64,000 nt of DNA, taken from positions 682,001-746,000 of the forward strand of contig OZ037840.1 of NCBI GenBank assembly GCA_964035575.1, written 5' to 3'. This DNA comes from Rhynchopus sp. YZ270_cl-10 (Eukaryota > Euglenozoa > Diplonemea > Diplonemida > Diplonemidae). The notes under the pieces are model-generated. The model searched no databases. It saw only the letters and a program-made list of their open reading frames with translations, and was not told the DNA's origin. Shown piece after piece: positions 1 through 9,669 of this stretch. Positions within the stretch are counted from its first letter, which is position 1; each line of letters starts with the position of its first letter. A program made the position numbers and the translations under genes.

Positions 1-264
1 CACCACACTATACCATACCAAAGGGCCATCTTCTGCGCAAGAATTACCCTCACTAGGCACCAAACCACACCACACCACACCAAGGTGGGCTATACTCCGT
101 TCAGGCGTTACCCCACTCTAAATTCATTATCAAACACTACACCACACCTAAGGGCCATATTCTGCGCAAGAATTACCCTCACTAGGCAGCAACCATATCA
201 AACACCACACCACTGTTTCGCTCTTGAAACTACTCGCATATGCTTTACAAACCACACCACACAG
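1..264 (+). other. presumed intron or gene interior with an imperfect tandem repeat
   Basis: The stretch holds two copies of a block of about 125 bp. Each contains the phrase TTCTGCGCAAGAATTACC (about 32 and 157), separated by CACCA-rich sequence. It ends in CACACAG at 264, a good 3' splice site, directly before an open acidic/lysine-rich exon. Reading it as an intron is inference, because the upstream exon lies outside the window. Confidence 0.45.
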
Positions 265-708
265 GAGGACGGTGACGACTCCGCAGACGCCGACTTCGAC
301 TCCAACTCCAACGACATACCCGAAGACGATCTCAAGCCAAAGCGCAAGAAGGACAAAAAGGAGAAAAAGAAGAAGGACAAAAAAGGCAAGAAAGAGAAAA
401 AGGAAAAGAAAGACAAAAAGCGCAAACGCGATGCGGCCGAGGATGAGTTCGACGCGATGGCTGCGGACATGATGGACATTGAGCTGCCAGGGGATGTAAT
501 GGGTACTGAGGGGGCAACGACTCCGGCTGAGCAGGCAGCACCCTCAGGTGAGGCTGCCGCCAACGGTGAACCTGCGCCAAAGAAAAGGAAGAAGGTTGTG
601 CAGGACGACGACGACGATGACGATGACGACGCAGCTGACCTCCTCGCACCCACAGCAACAACCAAACCCAAAGAAGCAATGGACGATGACGATGAGGATT
701 TGCTGTAG
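265..708 (+). CDS. 3' terminal exon of a lysine- and acid-rich protein (partial)
   Basis: This is an open frame of 147 codons ending in TAG at 706-708, after the acceptor CACACAG at 264. The protein begins acidic (EDGDDSADADFDSNS). It then has a block of about 35 residues made almost only of Lys, Glu and Asp (roughly residues 22-55), a short hydrophobic/Met-rich segment (FDAMAADMMDIELPGD), an Ala/Pro/Glu linker, a KKRKK basic cluster that could be a nuclear localisation signal, a run of nine Asp, and the acidic end DDDDEDLL. Alternating Lys and Asp/Glu tracts are common in nucleolar and chromatin proteins, but no domain is visible, so no function is assigned. The frame is open further upstream, but that part is the repeated, probably intronic sequence. 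Confidence 0.6.
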   Translation, partial: EDGDDSADADFDSNSNDIPEDDLKPKRKKDKKEKKKKDKKGKKEKKEKKDKKRKRDAAEDEFDAMAADMMDIELPGDVMGTEGATTPAEQAAPSGEAAANGEPAPKKRKKVVQDDDDDDDDDAADLLAPTATTKPKEAMDDDDEDLL

Positions 709-761
709 AATTTTGTATTTATTTTTTTGGGGGGGGAGGCAGGGGGAAAAAAAGGGTTTAA

Positions 762-2120
762 CCCTTTAGCCCCCAGCTGGACATATATGTCCAAGCAAAT
801 CCCGACGAGCAATGGGAAAAGTTCTACTCATTTTCGTAAAAACATTTTTTATATTTTGAAAGATTTTGCGCCGATCTTTCAAAAGAAGCAAGAATCAAAA
901 AGTTTTGTGCATCGGGTATATCTTTGGATGCTGGGGAGAAGGCGGGACTGCCACGGAAAATCATGTTTTTTGACCAACACCCCCTGAAATATCCCTCCCA
1001 ATACCACTAGGCTATTACTGGGGTTCTACTCATTTTCAGAAAAACATTTTTTTATATTTTGAAAGATTTTTCACCGATCTTTCAAAATACGCCATCTAAG
1101 AACACTTTTATGCACCTGGGTTTTCCTTGGATACCGGGGAGAGTGAAAAAGTACGGAAGAAAAGTCACTTTTCAGAGCCTCCATGTGATCAAAAATTTTC
1201 CACTCGTTTTCGTGAAAACACTTTTTTTGTGTGGAAAGATTTCGTTCGCATCTTTCAAAATACGCAAAAATCGAAAACTTTTATGCATCTGTGATATCCT
1301 CGGATTTTGGTGAGATTTTACCACCAAAATCATGATTTTTAACGTTGCTAAGGTCGCAAGGCTAGTATGGTTGATAAGTAGGGTTCTCCTCATTTTCGTG
1401 AAAAGATTTTTACATTTTTGGAAAGATTTGATGTCAAATCTGTCAAAAGAAGCAAGAATCGAAAACTTTTGTGCATCTGAGTGCACTTTGGAAGTCCGTG
1501 AGAACCACCACCAAAATCACTGTTTTTTCTGCCTTATTCCCACCCAGAACACACTATAAGCCGGGTTTTCACTATTTTTTCGTATTTTAGAGTGATTTTT
1601 TTGTGAATTTTCGGCACACAGGGTCGTTCTGACCCGTTCTGGGGGTGTTTCGGACCTGTAGATGCCCAAAAACGTGAAAAAATCGCATTTTTACGTGTGT
1701 AATGGTGTTTCAGTGTAAATCGTTAGGGAAATCAATTTTTAGACATGCTGCTAACAGAGCTACACTCATCTAAGTTGGGTTCTACTTGGACTTTTTGCTC
1801 GATTTTTTTTTTCTTTGAAAAGATTTTGTGGCGAATCTTTCAAATAAAGCAGTTTTTGGGCGGCAATAATTTACTAGAGTTGTCTCGGCAGGTAGAGAGA
1901 GTAAAAAATCAAAAGGTCAATTTTATGCTTACCTCATTTTGGGAATAACATTTTTTTTCGAAAAAAAACTTAAAAAAATGGAATTGAAAGCCGTGTTCAA
2001 AATCTTTCAATTGCGGCCAGGTACGATCAAAAATTTGCATCTGGGGTCCCCTTACCGGTTGGAGAGCCCCAAAATCAAAACTCAAAAGTGGGTCGAAAAT
2101 CTGGCCTGGGGGCTAAAGGG
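762..2120. mobile_element. non-autonomous piggyBac-like element flanked by TTAA
   Basis: The left end reads TTAA then CCCTTTAGCCCCCAG (TTAA at 758-761). The right end is its exact inverse complement, CTGGGGGCTAAAGGG followed by TTAA at 2121-2124. TTAA target sites and termini starting CCCTTT are hallmarks of the piggyBac superfamily. The 1359-bp interior has no long ORF. It consists of five to six degenerate direct repeats of roughly 150-200 bp (near 821, 1025, 1200, 1385, 1780 and 1935), each carrying a TTTTCGTGAAAA-like phrase, a GAAAGATTTT/ATCTTTCAAA pair and a TGCATCTG-like phrase. Confidence 0.75.
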
Positions 2121-2124
2121 TTAA

Positions 2125-4265
2125 AAAAAAAATGTGTGAATGTGCATCCTCAGGATGTGCTGTAATGCGGGTTCAAAAAAAAAAAGGAATAAAAAAGGAA
2201 AAAGAGTATCAGAAGAAAGGTTTGTAATGTCGTCTGTATTTTTTGCACCGTGAGAAAAATGTTTAGGCTCATTTTTTACAAAAAAAAAAATTTTTTTTTA
2301 AAGCGTGGGGCAAGATGTTAACCTCGAAATGGAATGCAAGGGTCCACCCAGGGTGTGTACGGTTCGCACACTGGGCACACTGTCATGAAGAGGCGGTTTG
2401 TACTTTTCAAGGAAACTTTATTTCATCGTGGCACGATGGGTTTTTGTTGTTTTGTGCTTTTCATCCGGATGGCTGGCATCGTACAGTGGGTCAGTCGGAG
2501 GTGCCTGCATTAATAACTTCACATTTGTTGTGGTGCTATTTTTTATTAAAAAAGGAGGAAAGGAAGAAGACCAGTTGTCTCTTATGAGGGTAGGGGTCTG
2601 AAGGGGAAAAAAAGGTGTTGGTAAAAATAAATGGAGAACTATATTCTTTGTAAGTATTTTGCGTTTTTGTTTTTGTTTTTTTTTAATATACCGTCCGTTC
2701 GTCGTTAGAGTATCTTGTGGGCTCTCTTTTTTAAAAAAATGTGAAATTGTCCACAAGGATGTTTTGGCGATGGGGTAGGGTGGTGGGGGTGGGTACGTTC
2801 AGCGAACGAAAAATGCGAAAGAAGAAAGACAAAAAAAAAACAAAATGTTTGTACCAGCATTGGGAACAGACCTATTTACCTAAAAAAATTATAGTGGAGT
2901 TCATCCTCGAGTGTCTGCACTAATACAACCAAGTTTTCAAAAAAAAAAACAAAACAGAAAAGAAAAGAAAAGAAAACAGAAACCAAAAATGTGTTGTAAC
3001 TAAAAAGTATTGTCATTGGGTTGAGGATTATATCTAAAAAAAAAATGCCTTTTGAACATTTTGAAAGTTCATTAACCCTTCGGGGTGATTTTTCGTTGTA
3101 CAGAACCCGTCCTTGGATAGGTGACCCCAAATTCGAACGAAAAGCGACAAACCAAAGGGGAAAAAAAAATATTTGTCCTCAGTTTTTGAGGCAAAGCGAT
3201 TTTGTCGACACACCAACAAAACAATAAACACCCTCCCAAAAAAAAAGCTGTGTTTTTTGTAAACACGGCGTACTGGAAAACCACAGAGAGAGTGACCATA
3301 TCCCATCTCCCCCCCACCCCCCCACCCCCCCACCCCCACCCCCCCCCAAAAAAAAAGCGAATTATCAGGAAAAAAATGGAGAAAAAAAAACGGGTATTGT
3401 ACCGGATGGAACTGCTTTTAAATATTGCAGTGGCAACTACACTAACCAAGGAGTTACAGACCGACCCTACCGAGGTAGGTAATAATCGACATAACAACAA
3501 AACAAAACAAAAAAAATACTACTATCAGGAGTAAGGCATGTGGGGGCAGGGAGGGTGGGGTACAAAAGGAAGAGGGGGTTTCAGGTGGTGTTATCCATTG
3601 CGGTTAGGGTGGTTTTATTTTGATAGCGCCTGCTCCAGAGGTGTTTGCACTATCAACTTCAATTTGATATGGTCTGACGGAGTATACGAGGCTAAGATCA
3701 TCTTATCAACCCTTTATTTCGTTTTTTTTTTTTTTTTTGATCAATCAATCCATTGATCTCTCTTCTGCTATCAATTTATTTGAATGCATATGTTGAAATC
3801 CTTTTTACAAAAAAACCCGCTGGCAATTCTACCTTCGAAATTCCCCCTCTTTTATTTTTTTTGTGAGGACCGATACGGGGGCTTTGGGGCTTTTTTTTTT
3901 TTGGGGGGGGGTTTTTGTGATTCTGGTGTGCATATGGGGTAGTGGGCGATTCAACTCACGTTTCAAAAACAATAGTATTCAAAACATAGTTTCCCCCTTT
4001 CCCCCCCTCACATCTCCCTCTTATTTGAAAACCTTTTTTTTTGTTCATCTGGCCGAGTGTTTTTACCAGATGTAAACCACGAAATGTATTGTAGAACTGT
4101 ATGGTTGGGTGTCCACCCACGGTACACCCCGGTCATACCAAGGTACACTGTTCACGGGCTTTGTATTTCAACTCTACCTTTTTTTTTGGGTCTTCGAAAA
4201 ACGAAAGGGTCGAGCAGTGTATGTGCGATGTGTTCTCTTTTGTGTCTAGGTGGCCACATTCTCAC
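2125..4265. other. AT-rich intergenic region with homopolymers and dispersed modules
   Basis: No convincing gene is visible. Many A/T runs of 8-15 bp and C-rich runs (about 3310-3350) are present. A dispersed module (CCGGATGGCTGGCATCGTAC ... GGTGCCTGCAT, 2464-2515) recurs near 9838, 14650 and 38270. A short block at 2895-2940 (TGTCTGCACTAATACAAC) recurs at 7170-7210. The block 4075-4170 belongs to the TATGGTTGGG ... GGCTTTGTATTTCAA repeat family. Confidence 0.5.
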
Positions 4266-4338
4266 TACACGGTGGGGTCCAGCCGCTAGTTGAGACTCCA
4301 GTTTTTGGTCCAGCTCAGAGGCTGGACCCCACCGTGTT
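4266..4338. repeat. perfect 18-bp inverted repeat just upstream of the bacterial-type gene
   Basis: The arms ACACGGTGGGGTCCAGCC (4267-4284) and its complement (4320-4337) are separated by 35 bp. The structure ends about 52 bp before the chosen start codon at 4390. In RNA it would form a very stable hairpin in the 5' leader; in DNA it could be a small cruciform element. No target duplication is evident. Confidence 0.6.
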
Positions 4339-4389
4339 AACACCGCCCCCATCTTCAGAGAGTGAGACCACTCAGGTAATCCAAAAACG

Positions 4390-6282
4390 ATGGACCGAGC
4401 TATCGCGTTGGATTCGCACCTTCGCCCTGGGGGCAATGTGAGCAAGGGTGCGAGCATGACAGTTCTAGAGAAGGCGCTGACGCTGAACCTGGACAACAGC
4501 AAGTACGGTGTGTTCTGCGAGATCGGTGCAGGGCAGGAAGTGGTGCGGCACTTCTTCCTTGCAGGGGGTGCGAGCAGGACCATCGCAAAGTCGATGAGCG
4601 CTTACGACAAGGACGTCTCAGATGCGATTGTATGAAACCGTTTGTCTTTTTTTTTTTGGCTTTAGCTCTTTTCTTTTGAGTGTTTTCTGGGGAAATGGAC
4701 GTTAGAAAAACTTTTTTTTGAGCTCGAGCGAGCTGCGTTTTTTTTTTTTTTTAGCACTTTTCCGCCACCCTTTCTTTTATCACAAAGGTGACTAAGCATG
4801 AGAAGCTTAGGACCATCTTATAAACTTTCCCTTTTATTTAATTACGAACTCCGGCTGGGGAAAAGACATCATCCCTGACAACAAGCGTGTGGAAACCAGC
4901 GCAGCTGATGCTCCGCGATAACGAATGACTAAGCACGGAGAGGCTTAGGGTCACCTCTTATAAAACCTTCCCTCTATTTTTAATTACCATCCTGAACACC
5001 CCCTGCGAACCCCCCTGCATCTCATCTCCCACCCCTCCCACCCTTTCTACAGTACGGCCAAGAACCGAACAAGCGCTACGTCACCCGCGGACGTCTCGAT
5101 AAGATGCTGGAACGTGAGTTCAGCCTTCTTGTCGAACGCATGCCGAAGGAGAGGGTCAAGCAGACACAGTACTTCGTGTTTGCCGACACGGTCACAGCGA
5201 AGAGCTACAAGGGTGGCGGAGAGTGCCACGGATGGATGGGCATCCGCGCACAGCTGTACCCTGAAGCCGAGCCTTCTCAGGTTACCTTGCACGTCCGCAT
5301 GCTGGACGAACGGAACAAACAACAGTCCGAGGCGCTTGGCATCCTTGGAGTCAATCTGATCTATGCGATGTTCTTTTTGAAGCGCAACCCACATAAGCTT
5401 CTGTTGTCGCTTCTTGACGTTGTGGGCCGCAGTCGTATTGAAATCGATGAATGCCACATGAGTGGTCCATACTTCGACACAGTGCACCATCGCCTCACCG
5501 CACTGCACCTCATCACCGCAGGGTTAACCCACGCTATAATGTTCAACGAATGCGGCGAAGTTGTGTCCGCTGCAGACCACCTCTTCAAAAAGGATGTCTT
5601 AGTCCTACGGGGAAGGTTCCGGCCAGTAACAAAGGTGGCCATCGATATGAGTGTCTGCACCGAACGCATGATGAAATCCGACGGCGCGACAGACCTCATG
5701 ACATTGGCAGAAATATCTACAGCACAGCTGGCCGTTGATGGGGAGGGTGTTGACCACAAAGACTTTCTTAGCAGGGTTGACGTACTATGCGCGCAGGGTT
5801 TCAGCGTTTTGGTGTCAGGTTATCTGCGCTTCTTTAGGATACGTGAGTATCTTGGGAGATACACGAGACGGAAGGTAGGGTTTTGTATGTCAGTTTTCAA
5901 CGTTTTGGACATCTTCGAGGAGTCGTACTATGAAGGGATGCATGGGGGCATCCTCGAGGCCATGGGACGTCTGTTCTCTGGGGATGTAAGGATGTACGTC
6001 TACCCGAGATACCAGGCAGGCAGTGGAGGCAGCGACTCGCTGATCACAGCGGAAAGTCTTATGAAGGACCCTTCGAAGCAGCTGTCGCATCTGTACGCCT
6101 TCCTGCGGTCGCGGAGCAAGTTGATACCCGTAACAGGTCACGACCCGGAGGTGCTACGCATCGACACACGTTCTGCAATAGTGGACCTCCAAAGAGGGGG
6201 CACCGACTGGGAGAAGTGTGTCCCCGCGAATGCGGTTCAAATGATCAAAGAAAAACACCTTTTTGGGTACAACAGTTTGTGA
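4390..6282 (+). CDS. two-exon gene for a conserved protein of bacterial type, function unknown
   Basis: Exon 1 is 4390-4629, the intron is 4630-5052 (GTATGA...TTCTACAG), and exon 2 is 5053-6282, giving 489 aa joined in phase 0 (SDAI|YGQE). The N-terminal motif NLDNSKYGVFCEIGAGQE (about 33-50), AYDKDVSDAIYG, ECHGWMGIR and LDERNKQQSEALGILGVNLI are, from memory, signatures of a bacterial family of about 470-500 aa that databases often mislabel as TonB-dependent receptor or nicotinate-nucleotide adenylyltransferase; its real function is unknown to me. No signal peptide or TM segment is obvious, so it is probably cytosolic. Met-23 is an alternative start, since bacterial members as I recall them begin near there. 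The intron and the surrounding eukaryotic genes argue against bacterial contamination. Horizontal transfer is an inference. Confidence 0.75.
4630..5052 (+). other. intron carrying two copies of a hairpin repeat
   Basis: The 423-bp GT-AG intron is T-rich and contains two copies of the dispersed TGACTAAGC...GCTTAGG hairpin module (4789-4830 and 4926-4970). It ends in a pyrimidine-rich tract and TTCTACAG. Removing it restores an uninterrupted reading frame between two conserved protein segments. Confidence 0.7.
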
Positions 6283-6331
6283 GGGGGGTAATTGGCTCCC
6301 ATTTAGACTGATTGAAAATTAATCATGGTTG

Positions 6332-6775
6332 TGGTGCTATCCGGGGGGCGGCGTTTCACAAAGTTTCACAAATTTTCACAAAATATCACACAATTTCAAT
6401 CCTATGCACAACGTGTCACAACGTTTCGCAACGTTTCACAACTTTGCACAACTTTTCACAACGTTTCACAACGTTTCACAACTTTTCACAACTTTTCACA
6501 ACTTTTCACAACTATATGTTGTGAAAAGTTGTGATTTTGTTTGAAATTTTGTGAAAAGTTGTGAAAAGTTGTGAAAAGTTGTGATTTTGTTTGAAAATTG
6601 TGAAAAGTTGTGAATAGTTGTGAAAAGTTGTGATTTTGATTGAAATTTTGTGAAACTTTGTGAAAAGTTGTGAAAAGTTGTGATTTTGATTGAAAATTGT
6701 GAAAAGTTGTGAAAGTTGTGATTTTGATTGAAATTTTGTGAAACTTTGTGAAACGCCGCCCCCCGGATAGCACCA
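6332..6775. mobile_element. 444-bp foldback element made of TTTCACAAC-type repeats
   Basis: The terminal inverted repeats begin GGTGCTATCCGGGGGGCGGC and continue as TTTCACAAAG. The left half is a run of 9-bp units close to TTTCACAAC, and the right half is the complementary run AAAGTTGTGA with GATTTTG spacers, so almost the entire element pairs with itself. GGTTGT stands on the left edge and again one base beyond the right edge, a possible 6-bp target duplication. No coding capacity was seen. Confidence 0.7.
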
Positions 6776-7699
6776 GGTTGTACAAAGTACTCGACGAGTA
6801 ACGAGTACTCGAATTTAATTGCTTGTTTTTTTTATTTTGAGGAGGAGGAAGAGGAGAGGGGTACGTTGAGGATCCCAGGGGTTGATAAGTAGGGAATGAT
6901 TTTTTTTTTTTGTATTGACACGATTTCAAATAATTTGTCAACTAATAATAGCAATGTTTTGCCGATGTTACAAATAAAATTAAAATGCGCTGTTTTAGCT
7001 TTCAGCCAGAAGGCTCTCTCTCTCTCTGCAGAATAATATAAAAAAAATGACGAAGATGGTGTGGCTGAAGGGGGCTGATTCGCACTTTTCCCGCATATTT
7101 TCGCACTTTTTCCGCCCCTCCCTCCCCATTCAGCCACGCCAGAAGAGAAAAAAATAGCGGAGCTCATCCTCGGGTGTCTGCACTAATACAACTAAGTTTT
7201 CAAGAAGAACAAGTTGTATGTGCAAATCACACAGGTGTCAGTGCTGCCTCTACCCATATGCTATGCTATGATATGAATTCAAAGCAAGGCTGCTGCAAAG
7301 TCTTCTTTATTCATGCTACCCATGCCAACTCTGTCCCCCCGCCCCCGCCCCCGCCCCCTTTTTTTTTGCAGAAATTCGAGAGAAGCAAAACAACTCGCAA
7401 CTAACAATAACAACAAAAAAAAAGCCTCAGACCAAATTTTCAGCATGTTTTTTTCTTTTTGTCACCTCATGAAAGGGGAAATAGAAAACAAAAACATTTT
7501 GAACACACGGAAATTACGTGCCGGGTTATGGAGTCCAAAACAGGTGAAATGATATGTGTAATTTCCCAACAGGGCCACTGTGTGCGTGGTCACCTTGAAA
7601 AGAAGAGGGATACCACCATGGTGGTAGTTCTGCGGAGGATAGCGACCGCTCGAATTTGCAGGACTGAGTGTCGGTGACACGAATTGAGAGTGGGTTTCT

Positions 7700-7740
7700 T
7701 GTTGCGCTTCTTTGGAAACATACGACTTTCCAGCATTGAT
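7700..7740 (+). pseudogene. remnant of the 3' end of a second LRR gene copy
   Basis: The phrase GAAACATACGACTTTCCAGC in TTCTTTGGAAA... at about 7708-7738 is repeated with one change at about 8607-8637, where it encodes ETYDFPAL at the end of the LRR gene. Its presence just upstream of the start codon is best explained as the surviving tail of an upstream tandem paralogue. Confidence 0.5.
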
Positions 7741-7776
7741 CCTCCACCCCCACAACAGAAAACACACAAAACACCA

Positions 7777-8655
7777 ATGGAACTCAACGTCGAGGGATTT
7801 GATGGTCAGACGTACGTCGTCGATGTGGATGTGGATGACACAGCGAAGGACCTGCGGCGGAAGGTGGCAACTGCAGTGGGGTTTGCTGAAGACAGCTTTG
7901 ACATGGGCTTTGGAAGGGACGACGAAGGAGAGGACATCAACATCACAGCGCTGAGTGCTGGCGACACAGTTGTGTTGACGAGAAATTATAAGCAAGAGGC
8001 CATTGCAGCTCTTCGTGCATTGGGTGAGACAGACCTCTCACCAGAGAGGCTTACGCGTGTGCAAGACCCCAAGGTAGCGCGGTTGTTTCTGCAGGCAGAA
8101 GTTGTAACTGTGATTCCGCGCATTTTCCTCGCACTCACTTATTTACGTAGCCTTGATCTGAGTGCCCCGTTGGCTATTACTGCGATTGATGACTCCTTCT
8201 TATCAGGTTGCGAGTCGTTAACCTCAATCGACTTTGGGGGATTGAGCCGTGTCACAAGCCTTGGGCAGTCCTTCTTAGCGAATTGCACGATGTTACCCTC
8301 AATCGACTTTGCAGGATTAGGCAGTGTTACAAGGATAGGGCACTGCTTCTTATCAGATTGCACGGCGTTGGCCTCAATCGACTTTTCAGGACTGCGCAGT
8401 CTCACAAGCCTTGGTAGGTGGTTCTTATCAGGTTGCACAGAGTTAACCTCCATCGACTTTGCAGGATTGGACAGTGTCACAAGCCTTGGGCACTCCTTCT
8501 TCTCAGGTTGCACGGCGTTAACCTCCATCGACTTTGCAGGACTGAGTGGTGTGACACAAATAGAGGAACCACGAATAGGGGAGACGTTTCTTGAAGGGTG
8601 CACTTCTTTAGAAACATACGACTTTCCAGCATTGAGAGCTATTGAGGGCAGATAG
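7777..8655 (+). CDS. leucine-rich-repeat protein with ubiquitin-like N-terminus
   Basis: The product has 292 aa. Residues 1-70 (MELNVEGFDGQTYVVDV...AGDTVVLTRNY) look like a ubiquitin/beta-grasp fold. A short helical linker with PERLTRVQDPKVARLFLQAE follows. From about residue 150 there are six repeats of 25 residues (75 bp at DNA level) with consensus FLSGCTxLTSIDFAGLxSVT, plus SLGxS. These resemble the BspA/LRR_5-type repeats of many protists. The last repeat (FLEGCTSLETYDFPAL) is degenerate and probably caps the solenoid. No signal peptide or TM segment is seen, so a cytosolic scaffold or adaptor role is the most one can infer. The start at 7777 was chosen because the frame upstream is only open by chance and carries a remnant of another LRR copy. 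Confidence 0.8.
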   Translation: MELNVEGFDGQTYVVDVDVDDTAKDLRRKVATAVGFAEDSFDMGFGRDDEGEDINITALSAGDTVVLTRNYKQEAIAALRALGETDLSPERLTRVQDPKVARLFLQAEVVTVIPRIFLALTYLRSLDLSAPLAITAIDDSFLSGCESLTSIDFGGLSRVTSLGQSFLANCTMLPSIDFAGLGSVTRIGHCFLSDCTALASIDFSGLRSLTSLGRWFLSGCTELTSIDFAGLDSVTSLGHSFFSGCTALTSIDFAGLSGVTQIEEPRIGETFLEGCTSLETYDFPALRAIEGR

Positions 8656-8964
8656 AAGTGTCTTTGGGGCAACGGCAAGGTTTGAGGGTTCGGTGCTGGT
8701 GGCACAACAGGAGCAGGGTTTAAGGTGGTGGTGATGCGTTGAAAGGGGGGGGGGGGGGGGTTGGTGTTTTTTTTTATTATATTGTGTGAGCGAACAGCAA
8801 ACAACCTCACACAGTTCGTACGTAACGTCTTTAAAAGATCCCACCTCCCAGCTTTTCCAATTTGATCTGTTCCATTTTGCCCCGTACTTCCCCCTCACCC
8901 AACACATATTTTTACAAGCATTTCCCATTTTTTTCTCTCTTGCCCTTCTGATTCTCCATCAACT

Positions 8965-9669
8965 ATGACGCAAGAGGTCGACATCAAAATCATGGCGCAC
9001 CCCGTGCAGCCTGCATACCACACCGCCACCGGGAACAGCCTCCCCGTTGCCATGCACACCGACTTCTTTGTTGAGCGCTCCCTCAGCTGTGCCTGCCCGA
9101 ACAGAGGCCTCCTGAAGTACACCGGGAAGGAGAAGGGCAAGCCTGAGACAACGTTCACGCACGACTACTCTGAGGGCTGCTGCAGGGAGATGGGACCACG
9201 CAAGATGCAGGTCACGGAGAACGGGCGGGTCGTGGCGGTGTTTGAACGTTCGCGACACCGACCATGTTGTATTGGGCAGGAGGATGCGATGGTTGATGTG
9301 TTTCTTGGTGCAGTACCGTCTCCCGACAGCCATATTGCGCACATTGAGCTGCAGAAGCCACTTGACCTCTGTTGTGGCGCGTGTGGTAATGTGGAGGAAA
9401 TTCTTGTGAAGGATATACAGACGGAGCAAAGCTCTGTGATCCACGCGGAGCACCGCTGCGGACGGCTGGGCACTATGACTGGTACAGGGTCCCTTGCAGG
9501 CCTGCGCATCTCGAGTAAGCACACCTTCATCGGCTTCGGAAGTGGCTACCACGTCGATGCAGCGCGCCGCCCAGTCACAGACAACGAAAAGCTCTCGATC
9601 CTTGGCCTCGTCATGGCCGCTGACTTCTACATCATCTCCCTTCAGAGCAACAATAACGGCGGGCATTAG
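8965..9669 (+). CDS. phospholipid-scramblase-like protein, copy 1
   Basis: The product has 234 aa with no intron. Features in order: short N-terminus MTQEVDIKIM; HTDFFVERS; a Cys-rich stretch SCACPN; YTGKEKGKP; CCREMGPRKMQVTENGRVVAVFER, which matches the scramblase core; a Cys pair (CCIGQEDAMVDVFLG); CCGACGNVEEILVKDI; RLGTMTG; then YHVDAARRPVTDNEKLSILG and a hydrophobic end VMAADFYIIS, equivalent to the Ca-binding segment and C-terminal helix of the family (DxDxxxK...G...IDFM). Scramblases move phospholipids between leaflets in a Ca-dependent way or act as nucleic-acid-binding regulators; which applies here is unknown. The start at 8965 is shared with copies 2-4. Its leader is shorter than theirs, but the last 60 bp (GCCCTTCTGATTCTCC) are common. 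Confidence 0.7.
   Translation: MTQEVDIKIMAHPVQPAYHTATGNSLPVAMHTDFFVERSLSCACPNRGLLKYTGKEKGKPETTFTHDYSEGCCREMGPRKMQVTENGRVVAVFERSRHRPCCIGQEDAMVDVFLGAVPSPDSHIAHIELQKPLDLCCGACGNVEEILVKDIQTEQSSVIHAEHRCGRLGTMTGTGSLAGLRISSKHTFIGFGSGYHVDAARRPVTDNEKLSILGLVMAADFYIISLQSNNNGGH

Larger units (their letters stand above)
6283..7776. other. intergenic region containing a foldback element and a short MITE
   Basis: The 6332-6775 foldback is listed separately. At 7058-7140 there is an element of about 80 bp with ends GGTGTGGCTGAA / TTCAGCCACGCC and interior TTCGCAC...GCACTTTTTCCGC. A second copy lies at 54225-54301. The block 7165-7210 repeats sequence from 2890-2940. C-rich and A-rich runs occupy 7330-7430. 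No gene was recognised before the LRR gene, but see the LRR remnant at 7700-7740. Confidence 0.55.

Noticed and set aside
1-708. Serine-rich minus-strand frame at 198-812
   Set aside because: Complement of the Lys/Asp-rich exon; poly-Ser from GAC/GAT codons read backward.
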